Source: Diplosphaera chodatii | Lineage: Eukaryota > Chlorophyta > Trebouxiophyceae > Prasiolales > Stichococcaceae | Length of the DNA stretch: 64,000 bases | Assembly (NCBI GenBank): GCA_032358165.1 | Contig: JAALGY010000020.1 | Location: forward strand, 2,170,001 to 2,234,000 | Direction of reading: 5' to 3' | Shown here: in pieces, positions 9,719 to 20,444 of the stretch | How positions within the stretch are numbered: position 1 is the stretch's first letter | How the letters are laid out: the number at the start of each line of letters is the position of its first letter | Program-made: the position numbers and the translations under genes | The notes under the pieces: generated by a model | Seen by the model: the letters and a program-made list of their open reading frames with translations, nothing else | The model's database searches: none | Told to the model about the DNA's origin: nothing

Positions 9719-12700
9719 TCAACCGATGAGCGGCACTTCGACTGGCGGGTGTACCGGCGGCATCCGCGCGGCCTCCTGTTCCACCACATGGCAGTGCAGC
9801 AGGTGCCGAGCTGCCCATAGTCCGGTTGCGCCATCGCCTGCTGCAGGGCGGGGCTGCAGCCCCGGCAGGGCCCCCCGGTGCCCCATCCCCAGCACCTGCA
9901 GATTTCATGTACTTGCCATACAGCGAGCCGTCCATGATACCAGGCACCATACCTGTGCAGCTTCTAAGGGCACACGTGCACTGATCGGGATCATTGATCC
10001 AGTGGGTCCGAGGAAGGGGGACCACGGCGAGGTAGTTGTGCAGCACTTTCAAGGCAAGGAAGAGGCACAGCTGCTGATAACGAACTGGCAGACAGTGCGC
10101 ACCTGCAGCGTGGGCAGCCTGCTCGCCGCCAGCAGCAGCAGGGCCGCGGATGCCAGGCTCCAGTCAGCCTGCGCAGTTGCGGTCCACAGGCCGTTTACAC
10201 ATACATTTGGGCTCAGCTGCAGCTTGCGTCTACACAGTGGACATGGCAAAACTATCCCAGTACATGACCGCTGAGACCACACAGTTGGTTGCAGCAGAGG
10301 GATCGTCTCGCCTGGAAGCTCATGTCCAGCGTCTGCAGCGCCGTCATGGACGCGAGGGCGGCCTCCGGCATGGCGCCGCCCAGCGAGTTGTGGGACAGGT
10401 CCAGCGCGACCAGGCGCGGCCACAGCTGCGGGCACTCTGGCAGCTCTGCAAGGGGGGTTCAGGGGACGAGGCTCAGCAGGGCGACTTCCAGCTTCCACCT
10501 CAAGCGTTTCGCAGCAACCACTGTTGAGGTGTGGCCATGTGGCAGACAAGCTGCACCAGCCTGGCACGGAACGAAGCAAGCAGCGAGCTGCGATACATCG
10601 GCACGTCTGCCGCGCATCGGTGTCAGGTGACACCGCCCTCACCCCTGAGGTTGTTGTGGCTGAGGTCAAGGGTTCTGAGCGAGGGCAGCAGTCCCATGGG
10701 TTGCCGCAGCCGCCACTTGAGAGCTGGCATGAGCGCCGGCCAACGCAGCGTCAGCGCCTCAGTGCATGTTGTCGGCGTCGATCGCGATGCGTCTGTATCC
10801 CCCAGCGCCCCCAGGAGGCCCTGGATCAGTACAGAACGGAGTTGAGCGTGTATGCATGTCGCTGCATCGATGTCTCTATTTGTAGGCTGTGCCGCATGCC
10901 CTGCACTTGTTTAACAATGCTTTGCCAGGTGAGCTGCGCTGCCGGCTGAGTGCTGTCCAGTTGCATGGGATATGCCCCGAAAGCTCCGACTGCCATGTGT
11001 TGGCTGCGTAGTACGACGACCTTGTGCTGTAGCCAAATGCACCTTCAAAATGGTTGCAGCGAGCTCAGTCGTCAGGTGGCATCCTGACTCCAGCTCTATG
11101 TGTTGGAAGCCAGCAGCATCCTCCCAGCGTACGGCCACTGCAGAGCGCCCCTTCAGCCGCAGCGCCTTGCCTTTGGTAGCTGGGTCCCAGTTCTGCATCA
11201 CCACCCACGAGACAGCTTGAATTTAGTGATGCTGCATAGCATTGTATGGCTGGAAAGGGTTCTGCTTCCTGTGTACTTCCGCCCTCCGTAAGACGCAATA
11301 GTGTCTTGGGGCTTTCCAGAGCCAGGGATGCATGACCGCCAGCCACTGCCACAGGTGTGGAAACTGCCTGCATGTTACAGCGCAAGCTACTTTGTGAAAA
11401 TGTGCTGGGCCCCGTTATCTGCCTGAGGGCTCACCGCCAGAAGAAGCATGCGCTCGGTGTCAGGTGAGGCGCCGTCCCACAGCATGTCCCCCCGGGCGGT
11501 CATGTAGTTGTGCGTGTGCTGCCCGGGCTCAACGCGCTTGGGGCTGCGACCGCTCGACGCCTGCTCCGCAGCCTGCATGCAAATCTGGCAATCATTCCGT
11601 AGAACCCCCTCTGCGTAGAACCCCCTCTGTCAGTGGTGCTTGCACTGTGTGCGACGGAGGCCAGGGCCGAGCGCTGTCGCCTGCAGCTTCTTCCTGCGTA
11701 GCTGGAGAGCGCATGCGTCAGCGTCGCTGCAGCCTACCTCGCATGCTGGCGGGTCAACGTCCAGCAGGCTGGGGTCACTCCTCCTCCGCCACGGCGGCAG
11801 ATACATCCTCAGCGGCTTGTCGCTGCTGCAGGGCAGGTCGGGCTCCTGCACATATGTCCCAACGACAAAATATCACTTGCCTGCCACACACACAGCAGCA
11901 TGTGCTGCATGCATGACACACTGCTCACAAAAGGTGCTGCTACGCAGTGTGTGCACACGCTCTGTGCATTTGTCATGCCGCGTCTCTACCATGCGCAGGT
12001 CCTTGCATATGCGTCTCTTGCGCAAATTGGCGTCACAAACCAAGTGCTGACCTCGATGACGAGGGTGCGCAGCAACGGCATGTCGCCCCGGCCGAAGCAG
12101 GGCGAGGCGTCTGAGCACCCAGTGTTAATGAGCGCCATGGCCTCCACATTGCACCTATGGTGCAACCCGCGCGGCCCCCCTGCAAGGACGTGACAAGTGT
12201 TTCAGGATATCATCCCTCCGCAATCATGGACCGCAGGCGTGGCTGCATTGACTGGCAGCAAGATGGGCTGGCACGTCATGCCCTGCAAGCACGCTGGTGC
12301 TGTCTTGAGGCAGAGTTGCAGTGTTTGTCTGCCTTGCATCCCGCAGCGTTTGGGCATGCTACAGCGTGTAGCACAAAGCAGTGCTTTGTGTGGTACAAGG
12401 CCCCTGACTTGGACTCCAGCTGCCACTTCTACTCGTTTGGGATTAGGTACCCACCACGCAGCGGCGCAAGTGCCAAACCGCAGCCAGTGCAGTCGACGCG
12501 CAGGGTGCGCAGGCCCTGCTGCTTGCCGATGATGTGCCACTGGTCGTTGAAGCGGCGCCGCCCGCAGCGCACCATGCTCAGCGCCAGGCCCTGCAGGAGA
12601 AGCCGAGTGCTGTTCATTGACCACTCGGGCAGGAGGTTGGGCGGGCTGGGCAAGCTTCACACAGGTGGCTGCAGCCCACAACGAATGACGAGCCAGACCT

Positions 12701-14153
12701 CCGATGGTGAAAGCTCCATGCACAGTGCCCAGTGATGCTTGACCCTGGGTAATAGACCAGCCGCTGATGAGCGTGCAGGGCATGGCGCTTGCCTGTAGGC
12801 TCGTCAGCTGATGCAGCAGCCCCGTCAGCGCGTCGTCAGCATACACCTGGCACAGCTGCAGCTGCCGCAGCGAGGCAAAGGAGCGCACCGCCCCCAGTCG
12901 GTTCTGCGAGCAGCACAGGAGGCTTTGAATCACGAATAAATGCATGGCAAGCATCAGTCACCGCCAGAGTGTATGTTCAGAAGCCATGGTGCTACAAACC
13001 AGATAAGTGCATGTTGAGCACCATGCAGGCCTTACAGCCCATACCGTGTGTGGCAGTCGGCAGTCTGCAGATGCACCATCGCTGAAATGCAAGGCATGGT
13101 GTTCAATTAGTACTGCAGCTAAGGGGCACTTTCACGACCGGTGACCAGGGCCGCACCTGCTGCTGCAGCCAGCGGGACGCCAGGCTGTCCAGCACCAGGC
13201 TGGTCCAGGCCTTGGTGCGGCCCAGGTCCGCAAGTGCTGCGCTCACCGCCACACCCGGCGCCGCGCCGCCCTCACTCTACACATCGCACACGTTGACATG
13301 TGTCCCACAACCAATCGCCTCCATACACGCTGCTGCAGCCTGCTTTGCCCCTGTGCACCACCCAGCCGCCTACAGACGTGTGCAACAGCCCAGAGGGCGA
13401 ACGTATTACAGATACCCCCTGATGAGAAAGCAGGGCTGCTGCACTCACCACGGGCCGCAGCCGGGTGGTGGTGCCCGTGAGCCGCAGGTGCAGGCGGCGC
13501 GCGGGCGCCGACACAACCATGGAATGCCAGCCGGCCTTCGCGGCTGCGCCCCCCGGGTTCGCGCCGCTGACCTGCGTCATCAGCGTGCCAAGGCGCATCG
13601 TGCACATGGAACACAGGGGACGCCCAGCTCATGACCCGCCCAACTGAAGCAAGGGGTCGAGGTCCGTCTTGAGTCGGTGTCGTGGACGTAACAGCCCCTA
13701 TCCTGTGTTTTCCATGTGAATGAGACTGGCATGCTCCGCACCAGCTGGATGGTGCCAGTGGCAGCATCCACCTCCACAACCAGCGGAGGACGGTGCACCA
13801 CTGCCGCCCAGTCACGGCACACCGCTGCACAGCTGCGCCTGCGCTTGCATAGCATCATTGCAGTCGTGCGGAGCCTCATTCAGCACTTCTGGCTCAATCG
13901 GCAGTCAAGCCTGAGGCTGTGTGGAGACAGCGCGCAGATGGTTTGAAACGGATAACCTCATTGTGGCTGTGGCTGCCACGTTCACCATTGCATGCATTCA
14001 GCAACCAAGGGAAATCCCAGCGTTCATTCTTCACCTGTCGTGCAGCGGCAGGTTTTGAAATATAGCAGCCCAGACGTCTCTGGGAAGTTGCAGCGCCGGA
14101 CTCTGTTGTGACTTTTGCTGCGAGGCGGAGCCCCTCGGCGACCGCGTCGGCAT
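9719..14153 (-). CDS. F-box/leucine-rich-repeat protein
   Basis: Fourteen exons on the minus strand: 14153-14035, 13874-13742, 13571-13449, 13276-13157, 12903-12793, 12590-12451, 12154-12052, 11845-11738, 11572-11435, 11192-11043, 10820-10643, 10445-10312, 10168-10103 and 9895-9719. Phases close to 599 aa. The F-box spans exons 1-2: LPRDVWAAIFQNLPLHDRL followed by AAVCRDWAAVVHRPPL. LRR units include FASLRQLQLCQVYADDAL, LPSLRTLDLSHNNLR, WPRLVALDLSHNSLGGAMP and MTALQTLDMSFQ. F-box/LRR proteins recruit substrates to SCF ubiquitin ligases; the target here is unknown. Exons 8-10 (PPWRRRSDPSLLDVDPP to GFQHIELESG) are a less repetitive insertion. Two introns use GC donors (at 12792 and 10311). A related gene lies at 46.8-49.4 kb on the same strand. 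Confidence 0.8.
11599..11630. repeat. 16-bp tandem duplication in an intron
   Basis: Two copies of GTAGAACCCCCTCTGY lie head to tail inside the intron between the exons at 11738-11845 and 11435-11572 of the F-box/LRR gene. This is probably a simple replication-slippage duplication. Confidence 0.8.
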
Positions 14154-14761
14154 ATTCGATGGTATAGCAGACCAACAATCAAGCGCTTGAACGGCTGGCT
14201 GGCATATTTGCGGCTGCTGCAGTCCTTCTCACATGGTCAGACTGAAATCAGATGTTGTTCACCTTTGAGAACTCAAAACCGCCAACACGTCTATCATGCA
14301 GACAGCAACGTGCGCAGAATCAGTACCGCCTTCTGGTGATGCAAGGCGCTAATGACTGTGTGTCAGCATCACGGCGACCATGATCGCACAATGCCGTCTT
14401 GATCGTGCTTTGCCGTGCTGAGGTGGCAGGTCGACCATCAAGTAGTAGTTGAAACATGCTTCATTTGTAGCGTTTGCAGATTGTGAAGCAAGAGCGTTTG
14501 CAGGAGATCACATGGGCAGCTGATCATGTCCTCAAGTTGCGGCTCTGCAGCTCTGTAGTTACAGATCAGTCATTCGCTTCATTGACTTGTCGCTGTTGAA
14601 AGGCACGCCTGCTGCTGATTTTACAGCTCCTGTTGCTTTCGCCACGAAAGGCTGAGCATCAGCGTGGTTTGGGCAGCCAGGCATGTAAGACCATGGGCTG
14701 ACCCTGCCGCAGACGCATGCCACAGTCACTGTGGTGAAGCAGTGAGCATTCAGCACGCCAT
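14154..14761. other. Divergent promoter region
   Basis: About 600 bp between the divergent starts of the F-box/LRR gene and the GT61-like gene. It is more AT-rich than its flanks. No gene, RNA or repeat was recognised. Confidence 0.45.
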
Positions 14762-17700
14762 ATGCATGCGCACACCACCTGGCTGCCTGCGTCGCCGGGT
14801 ACAGATGTGCATGCAGCATCAGCTGCTCAGTTGCATCCTAGGCGAACAGCTCGGCCATTTGCCGCGGCAACAGCAGTGCTGCTGGGGACGGTCCTGCTGA
14901 CAGCTGTAGGTCAGCGGTGGATTTATGCACAGTTTGGCTTCACTGGCAGCAGAGGAGCCTGCACTGCGGAAGGGCAGCTAACCGACTGGCTGCCAGCTGC
15001 GAGCGGGTCTGTGCCATTCACAGCAGGTGCTGCCGACATATCGATGAGACGCTGCTGAAGCCTCTTGCACTTCAAGCTCTGCAGGTCCTGCGAGTGCCTT
15101 CACAGTCCCCTCATCATTGCTGGCGTCGTGATTTTGCATGGATGCGAGTGCGTCACTTGTGCTGTGCCGGGCTGCCGGCAAATGGCTGCTGTGGTTATGC
15201 ACAGATGCATGGGACCCTCCGGGTTGCACGCCGCCGCAGCTGCGGATGGAAAACCTTGCGCGTCACGGCTGCGAGCTGTGGACCGATATCTGCATCGAGC
15301 AGGTGAGTCTATGAGATATCTTTGTATCATGTGGTTCACTGGAGATTATCTCTTTCTTAGACAGCCTCTGTTGCCGGCGCGTGGTAGGCTGGGATGGAGG
15401 AATGCGTGATTATATCGCCTCAGGCACCTCAGCTCTCGCATCGAATGTCGCTTCAGTAGATCTGCATATGCCAATACAGGGGCGTCTGATCAGCTGGGCG
15501 CCAGAGCGCAAGCCGGGCACGCATGCCAATTTCTCAGACCGCGTGCTGCAAGCACCCCGCCTCACTGGTACTGTCCCCGGATACCCCACGGGTCTGCAGG
15601 TGAGACGCTGACTTGATTGTGTTTTACGGACGTGCACCTGCGCATGTGACTGACGCCTTGTCACAAATAGTGGTGGCTGGAGTTTGGCCTTGCAGCACGC
15701 TAGGCACACCTGCAGCTGCCCTGCCCCATGTGCGGTGCAAAGGTTGCGAGTCTGCAGCCACTGCAGCCATTGCTCTATCACATCATCCGCTTAAAGTGTT
15801 CCTTGCAGTGATGCTTGAGCTGAGCATCAAGCATCACAAGATGCATATGGGTTTGCTGCTGACAGCCCACAGCCTGCTTACAGATGGCTAACTGAGTGCA
15901 CTATAGTCGCAGGGGGCGCAATATGAGATGCGTGACCCATTCATGCGGCCAGCCGGTGCGGTGGCGGGTGCCGAGCTGCCTGACGTCCAGGCGCACGCCT
16001 TCTCGCAGTGTACACTGCCGCTCGTCTGGTGGCCTGACCCGTGAGCAGCACGACCCTGTAGCATGTTGACTCGATGGCAAGCATCGTGAGTGTGCTTCGG
16101 TCGTTGGGCTACAGAGGCCCCATCAGTGTGCAGCCACCAGACGCCCCGTCACCTGTGCAGAGGCTGCCAATCTGGTGCCAGATGCACTGCAGGGCCGCTG
16201 ATCTCAGCAGCATGTTCCTGGACACATTGCCGTGGCTGCATGCTGCGGCGGCCGGCAAAGCAGCAATGCTGGCGGACCGCAAAGTCAAATTCGTGCCGGA
16301 CATGGACGGCTTTGCTCTGCCGAACGCCCTGCACTGGCTGCTGCTGCCGCTGTCCAAGCGCATGGTGAGGCACATGGACTGCATACTCATGTCCACAAGC
16401 CATCGCATGGAACGCTGACATGAGGATCAAACGGTGTGCAGCTTGAGGTGTCTCCTGACGTCAGATATCAAGTGCCATGCTAAGGAGAGCAACATCTGAT
16501 GCTGGCATGCACACACAGCAGCACGTTTGCCAAGCATTGCCTTGATAGCCACCGTGCATTTGCATAACAGCTCAAACGAGCATGTGAACCTCTGGCTGCA
16601 GCACCGTGCTGCTTACGGCTGCCTCGAGCTCCCTTTGTCTCGCACAGCAGCTCACGGCTCTTGCCCATGTCAGGTTGAGGAGCTGTGCGAGGTGTCGGCA
16701 AGGCACAGGCCGCTCCCCGCTCGCCGCTGCTTCGCACGCTTGCTGCTGTGCCGCGCCGGCGGCGCCAGGTGTCCCACCCTCGAGCAACTGATGCTGCCAG
16801 CTCTGATTCCCACCTGCACCACCACAGCTCGTGGAGCCAGAAGCATGCCAAACACTACCAAGCTCATCCATGCTGTGGTCGGAGGGCTGGCAATTAACTG
16901 GCTGGCATGATGACAGCCCCAGATGTGCCGCTGCTCTGACTCCTGGAGGCTTGTACCAAGCAGGAGTCTTCAGGCGGAGGACATGCGGTCAGCTGGGGAG
17001 GCGGTGGATGTGCCGCACTATCTGCCAGATGCGCCGCTGCAACCATTTAGTGCAGCACAGTGGGTATGTTCGTGTGCATGCTGCTGCCAGCACTGTGGCC
17101 AACAGAAGTAGCCCATTGCCTTGTTCCTGCATGTAAGAAGTGCATTGCACCTGGTGTGATTGCTCTGCTGCACCGACAGGTGGCCGAGTTTTTCGGCAAT
17201 GCATACCCAGAGGCAGCAGCCGGCGCTGAGTCAGCGCCAGCAAGCAGCGACGGCCACGCTGGCGGCGGCATGAATGTGCTGATAGCCACTGCGCAGGTGA
17301 CAAGCAGGGTCTTTGTGTTTCGTTGCTGTATGTCCATGCCAACACACGGTATGCATGTTCTGGCCAACCGTTTGTCAGGTATGACGTGACACCTGATCTG
17401 GATGTGCACCTGATGTGAAGAAGCGCAGCGGCTGAACTTACAACGCACACACAGTTTTGCAGATGCGCGTCTGCACCTGCCTGTCATCCGACAAGATCTG
17501 GGTTGAGTGATGGGATGATTGTCTGCAGATCACCAATGCTGAGGCTGCGCTGCGGAAGTGCAGCGAATGGACGCCACCGGGATCCCACCAGCCCGCCAGA
17601 TGTCAGGGCACAGCCTTTGCTGATGGCGGCATGCCGTCAGATGTGGCGGCGCTAAGAAGAGCCGATATCCTGGTGAGGTCAGGTTCAACATACCCATGGA

Positions 17701-18455
17701 TACCTGCTGCAGCTGTGCACCTGGCCATGCCGCAGGACTGCTTTTCAACCAGCACGATGAGCACTGCTATGTAGGTCGGAACACCAGCGGCGCCTCTGGC
17801 ATACGGGCTGATGATGCGGCGCGGCTCGATTGTGCTGCAGCTCTGGCCATCAGTGCTGCCCCAGGGTGCGATGACTACTCATTCGGATCCCTCGCACGGG
17901 CACTCTTTGTCTGGTCACAATGTTTCATTCTCCCATCGTAGCAGCTTCTGCACAGCGCGCTGCACATTTCCTCCAGCGCTGGCAACTCTAAGCATATTAC
18001 CGCCACCTGATTTATGGATACAGAGGCTGGCGTCCCGTTGAAAACAGCATTCGAGGACGAGAAGGCGCCGGTGACGCTGCTCAACTTTGCACCGGCGCCA
18101 GAGGCGTGGCAGCCCTGCAACAAGGAGCTGCAACAGAAAGGTGTAGTCCTGCTTCCAGATTACGAGCGCTTTCCGACTGAGCTACTTTGGCCTTACGGCT
18201 GGCAAGGCCGACAGCCGGCTGGTCTTAGTGGCCCTGTCTGCACTTCCTCTGGGCCACATGCGGGACAGGAACGGTCGTAGGCACCGATGCACTTGCGCAT
18301 CTCACCTATCAGGTGCAATGTTGCAACTGTGCGTACCGTTGAATGCAGCGCTGGGGCGGGACGGAGCCTGGCCAGCAGAGCAGAACGTCACTCTGGACTG
18401 GGAGCAGGTGGCGGGCGTTTTGGACGCGCGCTTAAGCAGGGGATTAGGGGAGTAG
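14762..18455 (+). CDS. GT61 (DUF563)-like type II membrane glycosyltransferase
   Basis: Twelve exons: 14762-15026, 15205-15302, 15480-15599, 15913-16040, 16115-16364, 16674-16768, 16964-17063, 17180-17296, 17529-17677, 17713-17774, 18024-18140 and 18313-18455. All phases close to 547 aa. A single hydrophobic anchor near the N-terminus (about residues 36-53, TAVLLGTVLLTAVGQRW) implies Golgi type II topology. The C-terminal half has an order typical of the family: LRRADILVSCAPGHAAGLLF (the 'ADI.V..hGAG..N..F' block, with G-H-A replacing G-A-G) and HCYVEAGVPL, and near the end NVTLDWEQVAGVLDARL. GT61 enzymes add xylose or arabinose to glycans and cell-wall polymers. The match is partial, so the acceptor and even the family are inferred. 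The upstream ATG at 14762 starts the frame holding the anchor. Confidence 0.58.
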
Positions 18456-19001
18456 TGAACGTGCACAACGCCACTTGGTATCTGCATTGCCATAGGTAGT
18501 CGACAGGCTCTGTCACCTGGCAGCTGACCCTGGATTGGAAACGTAGCAGAAGGAGCATGGCAAATCGAGCAATACCTCAGATGCAGTGCCAACTGCGAAC
18601 ACTGGGTACTGGTATTGCAGGGTCAAAGCTCTGATACTGTTGTGCTTTGTCGCCCCTCCACACTGAACACTGGCCAGACCTGATGCACCCTGCCAGGATG
18701 CACGCCATGACCCCAGTCCACACAGCGGCTGCCTCCAACACACATCTTCCCTAAACCTTGCACGCTTGCGCACCAAGAAAATCTACCACGATCTGGCCCC
18801 TAAAGCAGCGGGTCCGTCTGCTGGTGTCATATTACAGAGTTTGACTGTGCGGCGTGGACATAAGCTGCCGTGCTCTTGCCAGCCACGAACGAGCATCTGA
18901 CCTACACATTGCCACTTGCTGCTGTGTCACCGCCATTTAAGCCATTCAGACAGCTCGCGGCCAGCAGAGCGTACGCACAGTTCCTCGTGTCGGAGGTCGC
19001 A
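18456..19001. other. Convergent 3' region
   Basis: About 545 bp between two convergent stop codons. On the minus strand a TGTAA (the green-algal polyadenylation consensus) lies near 18832, about 165 bp after the stop of the 19.0-19.7 kb gene. Nothing else was recognised. Confidence 0.45.
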
Positions 19002-19722
19002 TCAGGCATAGTAGGGCGTCGCAATTGGCACCGGGTAGCTGCCAGGCGGTCCGTAAATCGGCACTTGATAGGGCTGGAAGCAGTCTGGGATCACGCAGGG
19101 AATCCACGCAAAACACGGGAAAGTTAGCAAACAAATCAACACGACCAGCCAGCCTTCGGGGCGCAGGTCGCAGGAGCATTCTTCCTGGGGCGTGACCAGG
19201 GCATAGCCGATGATCACATGTTGCGGGGCCGGCTGTTGCGTCGGGCCCCTCACGGGGACGCCCTGCACTGGCTGCGAGGGGTTACCCGGGTTGGCCCACT
19301 GCCCGCCGCTCGGCGGCGCCGGCTGCTGCTGCTGCTGGTGTTGGTGCCCCTGCGGCGGCGCGTGGCTGGCCGGGGGCGTGGTGGACGCAGCTGCTGCCGC
19401 TGCCGGTGCAGATGTGGCAGCAGACGTGGGCGCAGGCGTCCCGGTTGTGGGTGCTGCAGCGATTACCAGGCACGGCTGGATCAAACACTTTCACCTGATG
19501 TATTGATGAGTCATGCACAGTCGCTGACTGTCGTGATGAGGCCCACATGTGACAAGCTGCAGAGACTTGTCCAGCGGTGACTCAACATTAAACACCTGTG
19601 GTAGGACCGGTGTTGGTGTTTGCTGCGGCCTGCTCTCTGGCGTAGGCCGCCGCCTCGTCGAAGCGCTCCGCTGGGGCGGAGGCAGCCGCGTTGCCGGGCT
19701 GTGCAGGCTGCGACAGCCCCAT
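19002..19722 (-). CDS. Pro/Gln/Ala-rich single-span membrane protein
   Basis: Two exons on the minus strand, 19722-19596 and 19453-19002, joined in phase to 192 aa. The first about 135 residues are low complexity (Ala, Thr, Pro, with a Gln run after PPQGHQH). A Cys-containing hydrophobic block follows (about residues 147-168, GWLVVLICLLTFPCFAWIPC), then a Pro/Tyr-rich tail (QVPIYGPPGSYPVPI). The Cys around and inside the hydrophobic segment and the proline-rich flanks resemble the general plan of LITAF-like or PY-motif membrane adaptors, but the CxxC zinc knuckles of LITAF are not evident, so the family is open. The start lies about 160 bp from the left end of the mobile element. Confidence 0.6.
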
Positions 19723-19873
19723 CCTATGTTACCTCCTCTCCTTCCTTTTCAAACTGCAATCAGGGACAGCACACGTAGCATTCAGAACTGCGGGATGAGT
19801 CTGTGCCCTGATCAGCTGTTTATCATAACGGGCTGCTTGCCATACGCTGCTCCAGGATACCAGGAACGACTTG

Positions 19874-19880
19874 GTACGGG
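19874..19880. repeat. Left copy of the flanking 7-bp direct repeat (target-site duplication)
   Basis: GTACGGG directly abuts the left inverted repeat. The same seven bases occur at 25420-25426, directly outside the right repeat. An eighth base (G at 19873 and 25419) also matches but is shared with the end of the right arm. Confidence 0.8.
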
Positions 19881-20444
19881 CAGTCATGTAGGGCACCTTA
19901 ACACTAGGCAAGAAAGGGTGGTTTTGATAGCAGAATTTCAGTGGGGCTGTGCCGATTGATAGCTGGTCCTGTGCAGATTGATAGCTGCGAACGCGGCTAA
20001 GTGCCGCCAGCACACAGCCCCTCAACATGCGCGACCCGTCTCAGAACATACTTTGCCATCTTGTCGGGGCCATCTGGTAGGGTGTGACCTCTCGCACCGG
20101 CGATGCGGCACGCTATACCGTCCTGCGTCGAGGACCCTCCGGCAGCTAAACCGGCAGCATTCGAGGCCCACGCACAGTGACAGCCCCGCGTGCCGCAGCG
20201 GCGAAGGCTGGACAGTCCTGAGACTGCACTGTGCCGGGGAGACATGCGGTTGGGGCCTAGGCTGGCCGTGCATGGGTGTTTTTGGTCTGCAGGCTTGTCA
20301 GGCATGGCGTCGTGCTGCGCGCGCCTTGGGCAAATGCAGCAGGTGAGCGGCAACCTGGGAGTGGGTTTGGCATCAGAAGCACCTTCTGTGCGGCTGTGCG
20401 CCCCGTACGCCTGCTTTTGCATGGACATCGAAGCCTTTGCTCTG
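19881..20444 (+). repeat. Left terminal inverted repeat arm
   Basis: Reverse complement of 24856-25419 over 564 bp without gaps; differences include positions near 20251, 20274 and 20365-20381. A weaker, gapped similarity continues inward to about 20610, where a shared 18-base block beginning ATGCACATCC reappears near 24700 on the other strand. Both strands of the arm are open for about 80-140 codons, which probably reflects GC content rather than a gene. Confidence 0.9.
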
